Shown here: positions 34,721-45,205 of the stretch, piece by piece | Position numbering within the stretch: position 1 is the stretch's first letter | Layout of the letters: the number at the start of each line of letters is the position of its first letter | Position numbers and translations under genes: made by a program | Source of the DNA: Asticcacaulis sp. MM231 | GTDB taxonomy: Bacteria > Pseudomonadota > Alphaproteobacteria > Caulobacterales > Caulobacteraceae | Assembly: GCF_964186625.1 (NCBI RefSeq) | Contig: NZ_OZ075108.1 | Location: forward strand, 2,927,001 to 2,991,000 | Direction of reading: 5' to 3' | Length of the DNA stretch: 64,000 bases | The notes under the pieces: generated by a model | Told to the model about the DNA's origin: nothing | Databases searched by the model: none | The model's input: only the letters and a program-made list of their open reading frames with translations

Positions 34721-35965
34721 ATGTCCCGTCCCTATTGCGGTATCGATTTCGGTACATCCAATTCCGCTGTCTGCGTAGGGGATGATGACGGCCTGCAACT
34801 GGTGCCGGTCGAGGGCGAGTCGGTCACCCTGCCGTCCGCTATCTTCTTCAATTTTGAAACCGGCCGCGTCAGCATTGGCCGCGAAGCGATCGCGCAATAT
34901 CTCGACGGCTACGAAGGCCGCCTGATGCGCGCGCTGAAATCGATACTCGGTTCGCGTCTGATCTCGGAGACGACGCAGATCGGCACACGCCGTCAGGATT
35001 TCCGCGCCATCATCGGCTACTATATCTCCGAACTGAAGAAGCGCGCCGAGGACTTCTGCGGCGAGACCATCGAGGACGTGGTGCTGGGGCGCCCGGTCCA
35101 TTTCGTCGATGGCGATCAGGAGGCCGATAACCGCGCCGAGGCCGAATTGCGCGGCATCGCCGAGGCGCAAGGCTTCCGCAATATCTCGTTTGAATATGAG
35201 CCTCTTGCGGCGGCACGCGACTATGCGCAGACCCTGACCACCGAGGAAATCGTGCTGGTGGTCGATATCGGCGGCGGCACGTCCGACTTCTCGGTGCTGC
35301 GCCTAGGCTCCGGTCAGCGCGAAATTTTGGCCAATGCCGGCGTCCATATCGGCGGCACCGATTTCGACACCCGCCTCAGCCTGGACACCGCCATGCGCGA
35401 TCTCGGCTATCGCGGCAAGCTCAAGAACGGCAACGAGATGTCGAGCCAGCCCTATTTCCAACTGGCGACCTGGCACCTGATCAACTTCCTCTATACGCAG
35501 AAGGTGATGACGAGCCTCCGCCAGACCCATTATCTCTCCGGTGAACGCGAAAAGACGGCGCGTCTGCTGGAGGTCATCGAGCGTCAGGCCGGTCACGATA
35601 TCGCCAACCGCATCGAAAAAGCCAAGATCGCGCTGTCGGATGCCGAGACGACGACGGTCGATTTCACCGCCATCGATCCGGACTGGCAACTCGATATCGA
35701 CCGCGATACCCTGACAAACAGCGTTGAGCGGGAAGTGGTGAAGGTGGTGGCAGTGGCGCTGGAAACCGTGACGGAGCGCGCTGGTCTGGACGCCGATGCG
35801 GTCCAGACCCTGTTCATGACCGGCGGCTCAACCGCCCTGCCTGGCTTTGAGGCGGCGATGCAGGCGGCCTTTCCGAAGGCGCAGATGACCTATGGCGACC
35901 GTTTCTCGTCTGTCGCCAGCGGTCTGGGACTGGCGGCGAAAGAACGGTTTGGCGGTAAAAGCTAA
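34721..35965 (+). CDS. yegD: YegD-like Hsp70-family protein
   Basis: A 414-residue Hsp70 homologue made only of the ATPase domain, as in YegD. ATP-binding motifs are CGIDFGTSNSAVCV (residues 6-19), [18 protein letters not shown] near residue 180, and LFMTGGSTALPGFE near residue 365. The substrate-binding domain of DnaK is absent. The ATG at 34721 is the natural start; a longer reading from 34601 would run through the hairpin region. The role is unknown; the position behind lemA/TPM genes hints at envelope protein care. Confidence 0.9.
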   Translation: MSRPYCGIDFGTSNSAVCVGDDDGLQLVPVEGESVTLPSAIFFNFETGRVSIGREAIAQYLDGYEGRLMRALKSILGSRLISETTQIGTRRQDFRAIIGYYISELKKRAEDFCGETIEDVVLGRPVHFVDGDQEADNRAEAELRGIAEAQGFRNISFEYEPLAAARDYAQTLTTEEIVLVVDIGGGTSDFSVLRLGSGQREILANAGVHIGGTDFDTRLSLDTAMRDLGYRGKLKNGNEMSSQPYFQLATWHLINFLYTQKVMTSLRQTHYLSGEREKTARLLEVIERQAGHDIANRIEKAKIALSDAETTTVDFTAIDPDWQLDIDRDTLTNSVEREVVKVVAVALETVTERAGLDADAVQTLFMTGGSTALPGFEAAMQAAFPKAQMTYGDRFSSVASGLGLAAKERFGGKS

Positions 35966-36182
35966 GGCGTTATGGCCGGCGCTGTTCGTCCGGTCAGCCC
36001 GCCTTTTGCGACCCCTTCGGCGGCGGCGGGGTTGCTGCCGTCAGAGCCCGGTCGATCATGCGGCCCTTGCGGCGCTATGAGGATCATCGCCAGAACAGCG
36101 ACAATCATGGCCACAAGGACGCCGGCGGCCCACTTGGCGCGCCTCTTCTCGGTTTTCGATCGGGTGGCTCACGGGTGGTCAT
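35962..36182 (-). pseudogene. Small single-pass membrane protein with a one-base frameshift
   Basis: From the ATG at 36182 (AAGGGG seven bases upstream) translation reads MTTREPPDRK, then goes out of frame. One extra A in the AAAA run at 36153-36156 (minus strand) restores a 73-residue protein: KTEKRRAKWAAG, the helix VLVAMIVAVLAMILIA, and a polar tail ending GRTAPAITP. The 221-base length is one short of a multiple of three. The strong ribosome site and membrane segment argue that the gene was real. Either the run is miscalled or the gene is broken. The stop overlaps the yegD end by four bases. Confidence 0.45.
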
Positions 36183-36290
36183 GACCAATCCCCTTTCAGG
36201 CCTCAGACTGACGACTCTGCCGTAAGAAATCCGCGCCGTATAATTGTCGCGGTGAAAAAAAGCAGTAAGGACACGTCAGCACCGACGCAT

Positions 36291-36394
36291 AAAAGTCAGA
36301 GATTTGAGTCGAATAGCCGGCGGCAAGCGACGCGGGTACATCTGGTACCTGCTAGCGACGACTGCGACGCAATCGGCCAAAGACCTGACTTTTA
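36291..36394. repeat. Palindromic repeat behind rodA, outer arm includes the stop codon
   Basis: Outer arms 36291-36306 and 36378-36393 are complementary at 13 of 16 positions, and the right arm contains two bases of the rodA stop codon (36392-36394). The centre is a hairpin GGTAC-ATCTG-GTACC (36335-36349). The sequence between (GCGACG copies, AATCGGCCAA) is shared with the element at 56527. It may serve as a terminator for the mre/mrd operon. Confidence 0.7.
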
Positions 36395-37561
36395 CTCGAA
36401 GCGCGAGAAGATCGAGGCCTGCCGTGGCAGTTCCTGGTAGCGGTGGACCTTGACGCCCAGCACGACGCCAAACCCTGTCATCACCATCAGCATGGCCGAA
36501 CCGCCGTAGGAGACGAGCGGCATGGGCACGCCGACCACGGGGAACATGCCCATAACCATGGCGCCGTTGATCAGCACATAGAGCGCAAAGGTGGCCGTGG
36601 CGCCCGCCGCGGCCAGACGGCCAAAGTGCGAGTGCGACAGCGAGGCCATGCGCAAGGCCATCAGTATGATCAGGGCATAGAGCAGGAAGATGGTGAAGCC
36701 ACCGGCAAAGCCGAGTTCCTCCGAAACCGCCGCCATGATGAAATCGGTATGCTTTTCAGGCAGGAAGTTGAGCTGCGATTGCGAACCGAGGCCCAGTCCC
36801 TTACCGAGCAGGCCGCCGGAGCCCATGGCGATTTTCGATTGCAGGATGTGGTAGCCGTCACCGGAAGGATCGCCCTCCGGATTGAGGAAGGTCAGGATGC
36901 GCTTCTTTTGATAGTCGTGCAGGGCGTACTGGAAGGCGAAAAACACGGCGACGGGTGCTGCGGCAGCGGCGGCGGCGATGATCTTCCAGTTGAGGCCGGC
37001 CAGGATCATGACCGAGGCACCGGTCAGCGAGATCAGCACGGCGGTGCCGAGGTCGGGCTGGTGCATGACGAGCGTGGCCGGCACGCCGATCATGGCGGCG
37101 GGGATCAGCAGCTTCCAAGAGAGGTTAGCGTCCTTGGCCGAACACTCATGATAAAAGCGTGCCAGGGCCAGAACGATGGCCAGCTTCATGAATTCCGACG
37201 GCTGGAAGGTAAAGCCACCGATACTGAGCCAGCGCTGCGCGCCCATCCGGACATCGCCCACGGCCTCAACGGCGATCAGCAACAACAGCGAAGCGCCGTA
37301 AAACCAGTAAGCCCCCATCAGCCAGACCCGCAGATCGAGCAGGGACAGACCGCACATCATGACGAGGCAGACCGAAAAGAAGATCAGTTGCTTATAGGCC
37401 CAGCCGGGGCCGCCCCAGGTCATGCCACCGACACTGTAGAGCATGATGATGCCGATGCCGGTCAGGGCGCACAAAAGCCCGACAAACAGCCAGTCGATCT
37501 GGGCGAGCTTTGAATCGTAGCGTTCGCGTTGGCCGGGGCGTGAAAGGGCGGAATCTACCAT
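36392..37561 (-). CDS. rodA: Rod-shape determining peptidoglycan glycosyltransferase RodA
   Basis: A 389-residue SEDS-family membrane protein with about ten helices; it polymerises lipid II during side-wall growth together with PBP2. Family signatures include GAQRWLSIGGFTFQPSEFMKL near residue 108, HQPDLGTA near residue 165, and the late PMPLVSYGGSAMLM near residue 349. It is the last gene of the mreB-mreC-mreD-mrdA-rodA group, ten bases behind mrdA. A palindromic repeat begins at its stop codon. Confidence 0.96.
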   Translation of the reverse strand: MVDSALSRPGQRERYDSKLAQIDWLFVGLLCALTGIGIIMLYSVGGMTWGGPGWAYKQLIFFSVCLVMMCGLSLLDLRVWLMGAYWFYGASLLLLIAVEAVGDVRMGAQRWLSIGGFTFQPSEFMKLAIVLALARFYHECSAKDANLSWKLLIPAAMIGVPATLVMHQPDLGTAVLISLTGASVMILAGLNWKIIAAAAAAAPVAVFFAFQYALHDYQKKRILTFLNPEGDPSGDGYHILQSKIAMGSGGLLGKGLGLGSQSQLNFLPEKHTDFIMAAVSEELGFAGGFTIFLLYALIILMALRMASLSHSHFGRLAAAGATATFALYVLINGAMVMGMFPVVGVPMPLVSYGGSAMLMVMTGFGVVLGVKVHRYQELPRQASIFSRFE

Positions 37562-37571
37562 GATGTTCTAC

Positions 37572-39563
37572 CTATACGCCGTTATCGATGATATCGGGCG
37601 GTGGCGGCGCGGCGCCTGTATCGCTCTCGGGGTCGGGCACATCCGATACCGGCTTGTCGACCAGATCGGCTGGATTGACGGCGACAATGCGTTTTTGAAT
37701 TTCGGGGTCTTTGAGCAGGGCCATACGCATGATTTCGCGCGCCTTGGGCGCTGCCGAGGACGCGCCCCAGCCGCCGTGCTGGACGATGACGCTCATGGCG
37801 TATTTGGGTGCATCGGCCGGCGCGAAGGCGACGAACCAGGCGTGGTCGCGCTTTTCCCAGCCGAGATGCAGCGTGGCGCGAGACCCGCCGGCGGCATAGG
37901 TATGGGCCTGCGCCGTACCGGTCTTGCCCGCCATCAGGATGGGACCGAGGTCGAGCTTGCCCGAACGCGCAGCGGTGCCGCTGGTCACCACATCAGCCAT
38001 GGCGGCGCGGACAAAGGCGATATGGGCCGGATCAACCGGCAGGTCTTCGAATTCGGTGTCTTTATACGGCTTGCCGCCGATCGACTTGATCAGGCGCGGC
38101 ATCACCGCCTTGCGGCCATTGGCCAGACGCGCCACGGCGACACAGTTTTGCAGGGCGTTGACATTGGTATAGCCCTGTCCGATGCCCATGGACGGGGTTT
38201 CGCCAGGCCACCAGCGCGTATTGTTGGGCTGGCGCTTTTCGAAATAGGCCTTTTTCCACGCCTGATCAGGCACCACGCCGGCCTTCTGGCCATCGATACC
38301 GATATCGAAAATCTGCCCAAGCCCGAACTTGCGCGCCACATCGGCGATCTTGTCAGGCCCCACGCTCAGGGCGCACTGATAGAAATAGACGTCGCACGAG
38401 GTGACGATGGCACCGTGCAGATCGAGCGTGCCGTGGCGACCGTCGCAGTGGAAGACGCGATTACCATAAGGAAACGCGCCATTGCAGGTGTGGGTCGTCT
38501 TGGGATCGAAGCCGTTTTCCAGCGCCGCCAGCCCCACCAAAGTCTTGAAGGTCGAGCCTGGCGGATAGGTGGCAGTCAGGGCCTTGTCGAGCAGCGGGTT
38601 ATGGTCATAGTCGTGCAGCAGCTTGTAGGCATCGTTCGAGATGCCGGAGACGAACAGGTTGGGATCGAAACCGGGACTGGACGTCATGCACAGCACTTCG
38701 CCGGTCTCGATATCCATCATGACCGCCGAACCGGATTCCTGCCCGAACACATCGATGGCGCGCTGCTGGATATCTGCGTCGAGCGTCAGCACGATATCCT
38801 TGCCCGGCACCGGCGCGATCGAGCCCTCGCCATCCTCGGCCACCACGCGGCCACGGGCATCGACCTCGACCTTCTTGCCGCCGGCCGTGCCGCGCAGATC
38901 GCGGTCAAAGGCCTTTTCAATGCCTGACTTGCCGATGCGGAAGCTGGGGTGGTGCAGGAGATTGAACTCGCCTTCCGGCCCGCCCTTTTCCTTATCCATG
39001 TCCTTTTGCGAAATCTTGGCGACGTAACCAACGACATGCGAGAAGGCGCCACCGTAATAATAGGCGCGCATCTCGTCCATATCGGCCACCACGCCCGGAA
39101 TATCGTTGGCGTAGAGGCTGACCTTGGAGAAATCCTCCCAGCTCAGATCGGAGGCGATAATGGTCGGCACCGAGCGCTGGTTCTGGTTGATATCGCGCAG
39201 GATGCGGCGGCGGCTGGTCAGGGTCTGAGGCAGGATATACGACACCTGGTCCAACGTATCGTCGATATTCTTGATCTCATTGGTCTCAATCATGACGCGG
39301 AAAGACGGCCGGTTGCCGGCGATCAGCTTGCCGTTACGATCAAGAATATTACCGCGCGGCGGCGGCACCAGGCGGAAATTAAACTGGTTGGCGGCTGACA
39401 GCTTCTGGAACTTGCTGCCTTGCAAGATTTGCAGATGGACCAGTCGACCGATCAGGGCGAACATGCCAAACGCCACCACGCCCCCCATCAGGAAGACGCG
39501 GCGTGTGAAAGCGCCCTGACGCTCATTGACATCGGTAAAGACGAGGGACGGTTCGGCAGCCAT
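37572..39563 (-). CDS. mrdA: Penicillin-binding protein 2 (peptidoglycan transpeptidase)
   Basis: A 663-residue class B penicillin-binding protein: an N-terminal anchor helix (about 20-45), the dimerisation domain, and the transpeptidase domain with active-site PPGSTFKTL (Ser in STFK, about residue 340), SCD in the second motif (VTSCDVYFYQCAL) and GKTGTAQ in the third (about residue 570). The C-terminal tail is Pro/Asp-rich. It works with RodA and MreC in cell elongation. A good GGGGAG precedes the ATG, and mreD ends 15 bases upstream. Confidence 0.96.
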   Translation of the reverse strand: MAAEPSLVFTDVNERQGAFTRRVFLMGGVVAFGMFALIGRLVHLQILQGSKFQKLSAANQFNFRLVPPPRGNILDRNGKLIAGNRPSFRVMIETNEIKNIDDTLDQVSYILPQTLTSRRRILRDINQNQRSVPTIIASDLSWEDFSKVSLYANDIPGVVADMDEMRAYYYGGAFSHVVGYVAKISQKDMDKEKGGPEGEFNLLHHPSFRIGKSGIEKAFDRDLRGTAGGKKVEVDARGRVVAEDGEGSIAPVPGKDIVLTLDADIQQRAIDVFGQESGSAVMMDIETGEVLCMTSSPGFDPNLFVSGISNDAYKLLHDYDHNPLLDKALTATYPPGSTFKTLVGLAALENGFDPKTTHTCNGAFPYGNRVFHCDGRHGTLDLHGAIVTSCDVYFYQCALSVGPDKIADVARKFGLGQIFDIGIDGQKAGVVPDQAWKKAYFEKRQPNNTRWWPGETPSMGIGQGYTNVNALQNCVAVARLANGRKAVMPRLIKSIGGKPYKDTEFEDLPVDPAHIAFVRAAMADVVTSGTAARSGKLDLGPILMAGKTGTAQAHTYAAGGSRATLHLGWEKRDHAWFVAFAPADAPKYAMSVIVQHGGWGASSAAPKAREIMRMALLKDPEIQKRIVAVNPADLVDKPVSDVPDPESDTGAAPPPPDIIDNGV

Positions 39564-39578
39564 GTGTCTCCCCTCCCC

Positions 39579-40163
39579 TTACTGAAACCGGACGTCGGTA
39601 TGGACGTATTTTTCGAGCAGATAGAGCACGACCGGAAACAGGATCGTGGTGGCAATGGCCTGTTCGACCACGCCCCATATACGCGGCACAAAGCCCGTGT
39701 CGATCGTGGTCAGCAGGATGCAGAGCCCGAAAAAGGCCAGTTCGGCCAGCAGGAAGATGCCGAAGACAACGATCCATTCCTGCCCGATGATAAAGGTGCG
39801 GGCGGTGATCAGCGAGGCATAGACCAGCATCAGACCGAGCGTCCAGAACCCAAGCGGCGCGCCCCAGAAGAAATCGAGAAACAGGCCAAGCGCGCCCAGA
39901 ACGAACGGCGCGATATAGGAGGGGCGAATGAGCGGCCAGGCGAAGGCCAGGATAAACGGCGATACCGGCTCTGGCAGATAGAAGCCAAACGGCTGAAAGG
40001 CGGTGGCCAGCACAATGGTGAGGGCCAGGCCGATCAGGGCCGGCGCGATGATCCAGTCCCATGGACCGATGACCTTGGACGCCATGCCGCTGCGCACGCC
40101 GCGATTGATGGCCATGCCGGCGATGCCACGCTTTCTCATGCCAAGCATGCCCGGCATTTTCAT
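39579..40163 (-). CDS. mreD: Rod-shape determining protein MreD
   Basis: A 194-residue membrane protein with about five helices. The N-terminus is unusually long and basic (MKMPGMLGMRKRGIAGMAIN), and internal ATGs could be the real start. MreD-like features are the region LPEPVSPFILAFAWPLIRPS and the motif LGLFLDFFWGAPLG near residue 90. It is translated with mreC (TGATG overlap at 40161-40165). Confidence 0.9.
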   Translation of the reverse strand: MKMPGMLGMRKRGIAGMAINRGVRSGMASKVIGPWDWIIAPALIGLALTIVLATAFQPFGFYLPEPVSPFILAFAWPLIRPSYIAPFVLGALGLFLDFFWGAPLGFWTLGLMLVYASLITARTFIIGQEWIVVFGIFLLAELAFFGLCILLTTIDTGFVPRIWGVVEQAIATTILFPVVLYLLEKYVHTDVRFQ

Positions 40164-41320
40164 CAGTTTTGCCCCGTCGGTACGGCGGGCGGCACGAAAG
40201 GCTTCAGGTCCGGCTCAACCGCCGGCGCCGCCGAAGAGGCCGATGTGGCGGCGGGCCTGGGCATGACCGGTTTCGGCTTTGGCTTAACTACGGGCGGTTT
40301 GGCCACGGAGGCACTGGCGGCGGTCGCCGATGAGGATGTTGCGGAACTGGTGGAGCCAGAGGAGGCACTGGACGACGACACGCTGCTTTGCGCCGCCTGA
40401 ACGGGCGGCAGGGCCGGCGGCGGCAGCACATCGCTGACGGCGGGGGTACGCAGCAAGGTGTCGGCGTTCGGCAGTTGCGAGAAATCCTTGAACAGCAGAA
40501 CCTTGACGAAATCGATCGCCGAGCGGTTGGAATACAGACGGACGCGCCAGATGCCATCGACGCCCTTGACCGCTTCGCCCACCGGCAGGCCGCGCGGGAA
40601 GATGCCGCCATCGCCCGACGACAGGATCTGATCGCCCACCTTGACCGACTCCTTGCCGCGCACGAAATCGAGCTTGGGATAGCCGCCGCCATCGCCGCGC
40701 ATCATGGCGCGGGCGTCGGAGCGCAGGATCATGACGGGCACATTGCTGGTCACGTCGGTCACCATCAGCACGCGGCTGACATCGGGCGACACGCCGATGA
40801 CGCGGCCAACCAGGCCATGTTCGGTGATGACGGGGTTGCCGAAGGTGATCTTCTTGGACGAACCGGCATTGATCAGGCGGTTGTTGGCGAACGGCCCGCG
40901 CGATACGGCCACCGAACGCGCCGTCACAGCCTCAACGGCCGGCTCGGTGCGCAGGTTCAGCAGCTTTTCGTAGCGCGCATTGATGTCCTTCTCCTCGGTA
41001 TAGAGGTCGCGGTACTGGCTGAGTTCAGCCACCTTGCGCTTGAGGACACGGTTTTCACGGACGGCGAAGAGATAGTCATCCAGCCAGTTGGTGCCATCGC
41101 CGACCGCATGGACCGGCAGGGACAGCGCCTTGTCCGGCAGGCTGGCGACACCATCGAACCCGGCGCGATTGGCAAAGGAGGCCTGCTCGACCTCTTCGCG
41201 GTGATCGCCCAGAAACAAAAGCGCCGCCCCGACGCAGACAACACCGACTATCCCCATTACCGCCCAGGTCATGGGCAGTTTCAGGTGCTCGAAGTGCTTG
41301 TTGTTGTCCCCGTAAGCCAC
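40163..41320 (-). CDS. mreC: Rod-shape determining protein MreC
   Basis: A 385-residue protein with one N-terminal membrane helix (about 20-37), a coiled coil (about 70-100) and the beta-barrel MreC core (for example FANNRLINAGSSKKITFGNP and VGVSPDVSRVLMVTD-like sequence). The last 75 residues are a Ser/Ala-rich run followed by Pro-Lys repeats; this long disordered tail is unusual. The start is GTG, with AAGGA upstream. MreC links MreB to the PBP2/RodA machine in the periplasm. Confidence 0.95.
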   Translation of the reverse strand: MAYGDNNKHFEHLKLPMTWAVMGIVGVVCVGAALLFLGDHREEVEQASFANRAGFDGVASLPDKALSLPVHAVGDGTNWLDDYLFAVRENRVLKRKVAELSQYRDLYTEEKDINARYEKLLNLRTEPAVEAVTARSVAVSRGPFANNRLINAGSSKKITFGNPVITEHGLVGRVIGVSPDVSRVLMVTDVTSNVPVMILRSDARAMMRGDGGGYPKLDFVRGKESVKVGDQILSSGDGGIFPRGLPVGEAVKGVDGIWRVRLYSNRSAIDFVKVLLFKDFSQLPNADTLLRTPAVSDVLPPPALPPVQAAQSSVSSSSASSGSTSSATSSSATAASASVAKPPVVKPKPKPVMPRPAATSASSAAPAVEPDLKPFVPPAVPTGQN

Positions 41321-41393
41321 GCTTTACTTTTCCTTGAGGCGGAGAGCTTTGATCTGGTGTTGATTTCGCTCGATATTACGACATGCCCGATAT

Positions 41394-42732
<1,339 letters not shown>

Positions 42733-42831
42733 ACAAAATGTCATCATGACTTTGTAGCTCAGTCGCCGCATGGCTTTCGCCGCAAAGGCGGCGGCGTACT
42801 TTGTACTTGCCAAGGCTAAAAGCCTTGGAGG
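42733..42831 (-). repeat. Multi-hairpin repeat, copy 1, behind the VTT gene
   Basis: Read on the minus strand from 42831: CCTCCAA begins hairpin 1 (CCAAGGCT-TTT-AGCCTTGG, 42810-42828), then CAAG, hairpin 2 (GTAC-AAA-GTAC, 42796-42806), a GC-rich CGCCGC-CTTT-GCGGCG hairpin, CTGAG at 42758-42762, and a last stem around GTCAT-G-ATGAC. The part from CCTCC to CTGAG aligns with 32974-33048. Stems 1 and 2 differ in both arms between the copies but stay paired. Confidence 0.75.
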
Positions 42832-42842
42832 AATCCTGTGGA

Positions 42843-43586
42843 TTACTCCGGCGTTTGATCCTTATTTTTGGCATTTTCATAGACCTTGCGCGCCAGCAGC
42901 ATAAGGCCAAGCCATACCACCGCGACGCCGGCCATCAGCAGGGCCATCTGCCAGTTGCCGCCCTTGACCAGCGAGGTGTAGGACGAGCCGAACATAGCGA
43001 CCAGCGCCGTCTTGGGCAGGATGCCGAGCGCGCAACCGCTGATAAAACTCAGGAAGGGCGCGCGCGACGCCCCGAACGCCATATTGACCACGATGAACGG
43101 CGCCGAGGGTATATTGCGCACAATGAACGAGGCGGAAAAGGCGTTCTTACCGATATAGTCGCTGAGGCGGCCCACATGATTGCCGCCGAGCCGCTTCATG
43201 ACGCCGGCGCCGGCAAAGCGGCCCATGTAAAAGGTCATGACCGCCGAGATCACGGTCGCCACCCAGCTATAGACGAAGCCCCAGCCCGGTCCGAACACCA
43301 CCACGCAGGCGGCGATCAGCACGAATTGCGGCGCGCCGAACAAAGCCGAGGCGCAAAACACCAGGGTGACGATGACCACGGCCAGCGGCGAATGGCGGTA
43401 CTGCGCCATCCAGGCCTCCAGCGACAGGAGCATTTCCTGGCCCCAGGCCGACTTGCCAATAAGAAAGACCGCCACCACCGAGGCCAGCAACAGCAGGCTC
43501 ATCATCAGGGCGCGCGAGTTCTTCCCGTCCATGTGCAGGAAGAAACCTGTTACTCTTCGCCATAAATGTTGAAATCGGTTTTGCAT
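42843..43586 (-). CDS. TVP38/TMEM64 (VTT-domain, DedA-like) membrane protein
   Basis: A 247-residue membrane protein with about six helices. The VTT/SNARE-associated signature is present: FCASALFGAPQFVLIAACV and the region GAGVMKRLG, then SFIVRNIPSAPFIVVNMAFG. Relatives move lipids across the membrane or maintain membrane potential. The gene is divergent from aatA and is followed by a multi-hairpin repeat that starts just beyond its stop codon. Confidence 0.88.
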   Translation of the reverse strand: MQNRFQHLWRRVTGFFLHMDGKNSRALMMSLLLLASVVAVFLIGKSAWGQEMLLSLEAWMAQYRHSPLAVVIVTLVFCASALFGAPQFVLIAACVVVFGPGWGFVYSWVATVISAVMTFYMGRFAGAGVMKRLGGNHVGRLSDYIGKNAFSASFIVRNIPSAPFIVVNMAFGASRAPFLSFISGCALGILPKTALVAMFGSSYTSLVKGGNWQMALLMAGVAVVWLGLMLLARKVYENAKNKDQTPE

Positions 43587-43655
43587 TGCAGGCTGTATGT
43601 CTTCAAAGCTAGGGTCTGCACAAGTGAAATTCGTGCGAAAAATCGGCTTTTAGAA

Positions 43656-43673
43656 ACGTTTGCAACCAAACGT
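43656..43673. promoter_or_regulatory. Perfect inverted repeat between the VTT and aatA genes
   Basis: ACGTTTG (43656-43662) and CAAACGT (43667-43673) flank CAAC. The site lies in the divergent promoter region and could be an operator or a leader hairpin. No regulator is assigned. Confidence 0.35.
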
Positions 43674-43693
43674 GCCGCGATCTGCACAGGTAA

Positions 43694-45064
<1,371 letters not shown>

Positions 45065-45088
45065 AGCCGGCTTCTGACCTGAGACCTT

Positions 45089-45130
45089 GACGGGCGCGAA
45101 GGATGACCTCCTTCGCGCCCGTTCTCATTT
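45089..45130 (+). terminator. Strong intrinsic terminator after aatA
   Basis: CGGGCGCGAAGGA at 45091-45103 pairs perfectly over 13 bp with 45109-45121, leaving a five-base loop, and is followed by TTCTCATTT. Confidence 0.85.
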
Positions 45131-45205
45131 ATACTCATGTTTTCCGCGCATTATGCCGCAACTTGCGCTTGCCCTCCTGTGAAAAAAGGCGTTAGTCACC
45201 CTACT

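Noticed and set aside
42746-42831. tRNA-like D-arm sequence (TAGCTCAGTCG)
   Set aside because: No acceptor stem, anticodon arm or TTCGAATC-type T arm follows. The stretch is part of the multi-hairpin repeat.
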